Position numbers and translations under genes: made by a program. A DNA stretch of 64,000 bases from Halobacteriovoraceae bacterium (GTDB lineage Bacteria; Bdellovibrionota; Bacteriovoracia; Bacteriovoracales; Bacteriovoracaceae). This document shows positions 61,359 to 64,000 of this stretch, in pieces. The number at the start of each line of letters is the position of its first letter. Within the stretch, counting starts at the first letter, position 1. The stretch spans positions 310,001 through 374,000 of the forward strand of contig PAMZ01000022.1 in the NCBI GenBank assembly GCA_002707495.1. Reading direction: 5' to 3'. The notes below the pieces were generated by a model that saw only the letters and a program-made list of their open reading frames with translations, was not told where the DNA came from and made no database searches.

Positions 61359-61489
61359 TTTGCCTCCTATCGTGTCTTCAATGACTGTGATTAATAATTA
61401 TGAGATCGCAATTTTGATGCCATAAAAAGAAATAAATTATTGGCTACTTGATGCGTCGCGAGGTGCGTAAAATCAGGAGCAAATAGTCC

Positions 61490-62068
61490 CTAGAGTCGGA
61501 TTTCTCGTTCAAAGTAAAAAATCATAAAAGACTGTAATACAAGAGCAAGCAAAGAAATAATAAGAATGACAACTCGAGTTTCTAAATAGTCACTCCTCTC
61601 ATCATTCTCATAGGTAAAATTATTCAACAAAAGAAAGTATTCATTTGGTAAAGTCTCTGAGGCTAAAACTAGATAATCATCGCCAATTTCAAACAATGAT
61701 GATTTTTGCCTCTCAGTTTCATTTAGAAACGTGAGCACTTGGTCATTTAAGTTTCCAGAAATAGCTGTTCCATCTTCATCTATTAACGCACTACTCGATA
61801 CTAATTTTTTTTGAGTTGATTTAAAAAGCGATATCACCGAATTTAGCGCAATTAAGTTCTCATCAGTTGGCGATTTTTTATAAATTTGCAAAGACTTTAG
61901 AATTCTGGGCACTAAAAGCTGTTGGCGAGAGATTTCGAAAACTACTGAACCGTAGCTATTTTCCGATTGTTTAAATTGTATCAAGTTAAGAAGCTGAAAC
62001 CCTACAAAAATGATGAGTAATAAAGTGAAAAATCTTAAGAGTTGTACAGGTTTTATAAACATATTCAT
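61490..62068 (-). CDS. Lone membrane sensor domain
   Basis: A 192-residue protein with two transmembrane helices (about residues 12-30 and 165-185) enclosing a helical periplasmic domain of ~130 residues, as in four-helix-bundle sensors of chemoreceptors and kinases. It ends six residues after the second helix (YFEREIRL), with no signalling domain and no continuation in any frame that I can see. It may be a degraded receptor or a deliberate small sensor protein working with a partner. Confidence 0.55.
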   Translation of the reverse strand: MNMFIKPVQLLRFFTLLLIIFVGFQLLNLIQFKQSENSYGSVVFEISRQQLLVPRILKSLQIYKKSPTDENLIALNSVISLFKSTQKKLVSSSALIDEDGTAISGNLNDQVLTFLNETERQKSSLFEIGDDYLVLASETLPNEYFLLLNNFTYENDERSDYLETRVVILIISLLALVLQSFMIFYFEREIRL

Positions 62069-62098
62069 GATCCTTAATATCCAGTATAATATAGATTC

Positions 62099-62566
62099 AT
62101 GAAAAAGCCTAAAGCCATTGATGTCTCAAAAATCGACCTAGATAAAATGAAGGATAAAACTGCTGATCTTCCAGGCTTATTGGAGTATGCCCATTCTCTT
62201 GGTGGATTCTCTATCGTTCCTACAGAAGAGGGTGTCATCAAAGGCAACGCTATGCAAGCTATGAAAGAGCAAACTGAAATGCATATGCAGCAAATCTACG
62301 ATCAAATGAAACTGCTAGCCGATCAAGCGAGTAAACTTAAAAGAAGGGCCGAGATTTCTTTTGAAATATATGAAGCAGAAATGCGCTTCAAGCCAGACGT
62401 GGGAAAGACCTATCACCTCTATCAAAAAGACGAGAGAAAAATTCTCTCAATGGTTGGCCCAGAAGAATGGGGTAAATCCATCCCATTCGATCGATTCGTC
62501 GCCACTGTAAAACTTCTGGCGGATCACACGTGGGAGATCATAATTGAACCCAGTGAGAACACTTAA
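62099..62566 (+). CDS. DUF2452 family protein
   Basis: A 155-residue cytosolic protein matching DUF2452: LPGLLEYAHSLGGFSIVPTEEG near the start, QIYDQMKLLADQASKLKRRAEIS mid-way, and YHLYQKDERKILSMVGPEEWG and LLADHTWEIIIEPS at the end. The family is widespread and of unknown function. It is divergent from the lone sensor gene. Confidence 0.82.
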   Translation: MKKPKAIDVSKIDLDKMKDKTADLPGLLEYAHSLGGFSIVPTEEGVIKGNAMQAMKEQTEMHMQQIYDQMKLLADQASKLKRRAEISFEIYEAEMRFKPDVGKTYHLYQKDERKILSMVGPEEWGKSIPFDRFVATVKLLADHTWEIIIEPSENT

Positions 62567-62639
62567 GTATATTTCTCATCTATAATCGGCAATCTGTACC
62601 GCGTAGGTTAGGAGTTTTGATTCCTGATAAAATAGATAC

Positions 62640-63194
62640 ATGAAGTATTTTGTTTTATTTCTATTTCTAATCCCCATGACTCAAGCAGCCGATTTTAAAA
62701 TTGAACCAGTCTACGGTGTAGAGCGGACTCAAAGACTTCAGCCTGAACCGGCTCGCTATAAGACAGAAACCTTTGTTGGAGCGAGGGCCTTATACGGAAC
62801 TCCAGCATTCTCTTTAGAATTTGAAGTCAATACCAGTAGAGATACTGAGGAATTTCCAGAAGATGATTTAAAAATTACTTATAGTTCTCAAAAAGCTCTC
62901 TTAGGATTTCGCTCTTATCCCATCAGAGGTAAATATTTTGGAATGTATTTTAGAGCAGGTGGAAGAGCAGCTAAGATAACGAGGGAAATTACCGAAGCTG
63001 GAGTTGAGAGTAAAGAAGAAGATCCGATAAATTTTGATCCCTACGCTGGGACAGGCTTAACCTTGGCTTTTGCTAATAATTTTGCCCTCAACGCGGGTGC
63101 TACTTTGGTTTATAATCGAAATGCAGAGGATGAAGCTGAAAAATATGACACTCGTTATACATTTAGCTTCACAATTAGAGCTGGTAGTAGATGA
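62640..63194 (+). CDS. Outer-membrane barrel protein, tandem copy 1
   Basis: A 184-residue exported protein (signal peptide cut after TQA). Eight or so beta strands can be traced (FEVNTSRD, QKALLGFRSYPI, FGMYFRAGGRAAK, FDPYAGTGLTLAFAN, FALNAGATLVYNRN), as in small OmpA-like or OprF-type barrels. A shared opening motif (ADFKIEPVYGVERT) and the DPYAGTGL and LVYNRNAE motifs recur in the next gene. The stop overlaps the next start by four bases. Confidence 0.72.
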   Translation: MKYFVLFLFLIPMTQAADFKIEPVYGVERTQRLQPEPARYKTETFVGARALYGTPAFSLEFEVNTSRDTEEFPEDDLKITYSSQKALLGFRSYPIRGKYFGMYFRAGGRAAKITREITEAGVESKEEDPINFDPYAGTGLTLAFANNFALNAGATLVYNRNAEDEAEKYDTRYTFSFTIRAGSR

Positions 63195-63736
63195 TAAGAT
63201 TAATATTAATAAGTCTCCTTATTACCAGTGCCCAAGCAGCAGATTTAAATATTGAACCTGTCTACGGTTTTGAAAGAACGCTGCAAGTAGAACCTAAGCC
63301 CTCTCGCTATAGGACTGACGTGATTTTAGGCGTGCGAGCGGTTTATGGAAATGATGTTATCGCGGGTGAACTTGAAATCAATCAATCTAATTCTGAAAAT
63401 GAAGCCAATGGAGTAAAAGTAAAAACTCAAAACCAAAATCTCTTGGCAGGTCTTCGCTTGATTCCCCTCTCAGGCAGTTTTTACAACTATTATCTGCGTG
63501 GTGGTATGCGTGCCAGACAAGGGATAACAGAAGTTATTCAAAATGGAGAAAGCGACAAAACAAACTCAGGTGTTCAACTTGACCCATATGCAGGAACTGG
63601 TCTTGTGATTAATTTAGCTGGAATTCTCTCTCTTAATGCCTCTGCAACATTAGTTTTTAACAGAAATGCTGAAGCTGATGAGCAATACGATACACAGTAC
63701 GCATTAGGCTTTTCATTTGGATTCGGAAACCGCTAG
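63191..63736 (+). CDS. Outer-membrane barrel protein, tandem copy 2
   Basis: A 181-residue exported protein, paralogue of the preceding gene (ADLNIEPVYGFERT, RAVYG, LDPYAGTGLVINLAG, LVFNRNAEAD). The ATG overlaps the previous stop (ATGA), so both are made from one mRNA. The barrel ends in FSFGFGNR. No function can be read beyond membrane insertion. The converging glyoxalase-like gene ends 18 bases downstream. Confidence 0.72.
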   Translation: MIRLILISLLITSAQAADLNIEPVYGFERTLQVEPKPSRYRTDVILGVRAVYGNDVIAGELEINQSNSENEANGVKVKTQNQNLLAGLRLIPLSGSFYNYYLRGGMRARQGITEVIQNGESDKTNSGVQLDPYAGTGLVINLAGILSLNASATLVFNRNAEADEQYDTQYALGFSFGFGNR

Positions 63737-63754
63737 GTCATCTTGTTGCAATCT

Positions 63755-64000
63755 TTACCAACTTCCAATATTTTTCATTGATAGCCAAGGCTCTTTCGGC
63801 TCAAGTGGATCACCTTTTTGCAACAACTCAATCGAGACATTGTCTGGGGACTTTACAAACGCCATATGACCATCTCTGGGTGGACGATTAATTGTTATAC
63901 CCACATTTTTTAGCTTCTCACAAGTTTCATAGATATTTTCAACTCTGAAAGCGAGGTGTCCAAAATTTCGACCGAAACTATACTCTTCTTCTTGATCCCA
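63755..64000 (-). CDS. Glyoxalase I-like (VOC) protein, 5' end outside window
   Basis: The last 81 codons of a gene entering from the right edge. [22 protein letters not shown] carries the likely metal-binding His (quoted as the start of its second module), and [16 protein letters not shown] carries the metal-binding Glu, as in lactoylglutathione lyase. It ends LSMKNIGSW before TAA. Lactoylglutathione lyase detoxifies methylglyoxal; without the N-terminal half the exact subfamily is unsure. Confidence 0.75.
   Translation of the reverse strand, partial: WDQEEEYSFGRNFGHLAFRVENIYETCEKLKNVGITINRPPRDGHMAFVKSPDNVSIELLQKGDPLEPKEPWLSMKNIGSW

Noticed and set aside
1-64000. CRISPR arrays, tRNA or rRNA genes, insertion sequences, phage or integrase genes
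   Set aside because: No regularly spaced repeats, transposase or integrase motifs, or tRNA T-loop patterns in a cloverleaf context were seen on either strand. A tRNAscan or ISfinder run would be decisive.

Overview
The window is AT-rich, gene-dense bacterial chromosome from a Gram-negative organism. It encodes many signal-peptide proteins, lipoproteins with a clear lipobox, outer-membrane beta-barrels, a TonB-dependent receptor and a TonB-like protein. I infer a Bdellovibrionota (Bacteriovorax/Halobacteriovorax-like) relative. The reasons are the TIGR02147-type regulator, the secreted GNGGDA-type protein at the left edge, and the large stock of secreted hydrolases mixed with ordinary housekeeping genes. 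This assignment is inference, since no rRNA or marker gene is present. I saw no IS element, CRISPR array, tRNA or rRNA.

Layout. 0-4 kb: a secreted protein cut by the window edge, a TIGR02147 regulator, a secreted protein-glutaminase-like enzyme and an M1-type zinc peptidase. The regulator and the glutaminase gene share a spaced direct-repeat element upstream. 4-11 kb: a CvrA/NhaP2-type antiporter, a solitary GHKL-like protein, a quinone-dependent D-lactate dehydrogenase coupled to a cupin, a YHS lipoprotein, a P-loop kinase, an SDR protein and a VOC protein. 11-16 kb: a DUF3015/DUF4105 pair, an amidoligase coupled to a C26 glutamine amidotransferase, and an MscS channel. Both the DUF4105 gene and the amidoligase appear to start at ATT codons. 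16-22 kb: a response regulator and a histidine kinase split by one in-frame TAG, a lipase, an XRE-PAS regulator with a free-standing phosphoacceptor-type domain, and a second amidotransferase.

22-30 kb: a beta-barrel protein with a transglutaminase-like N-terminal half, preceded by an intergenic region that can form an H-type pseudoknot followed by a terminator. After it come lipoproteins and outer-membrane proteins, a divergent DHFR and a second MscS channel. 30-33.4 kb: a compact three-gene isonitrile natural-product operon (isonitrile synthase, Fe/2-oxoglutarate oxygenase, FAD monooxygenase). Its first ribosome binding site can be masked by a perfect anti-SD hexamer. 33.4-38 kb: three secreted proteases (metzincin-like, subtilisin, HExxH) and an RRM protein. 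38-41 kb: two DUF4360 proteins behind a sigma-54-like promoter with two upstream palindromes, then a TPR/winged-helix regulator.

41-46 kb: ferrochelatase, a haem-type TonB-dependent receptor and a TonB-like protein. 47-55 kb: RadD, followed by a lipid-flavoured island (CarF/PEDS1-type plasmalogen desaturase, PAP2 protein, UbiA prenyltransferase translationally coupled to a PEP-synthase/rifampin-phosphotransferase-like enzyme). 56-60.3 kb: a MoxR-DUF58-TgpA-like operon in which the usual transglutaminase domain is replaced by a long coiled coil. 60-64 kb: a receiver protein, an Arg-rich secreted protein, a lone sensor domain, DUF2452, tandem outer-membrane paralogues and a truncated glyoxalase I-like gene.

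The strongest candidates for new biology are the isonitrile operon with its leader hairpin, the pseudoknotted RNA, the UbiA-phosphotransferase pair, and the two repeat-controlled promoters.
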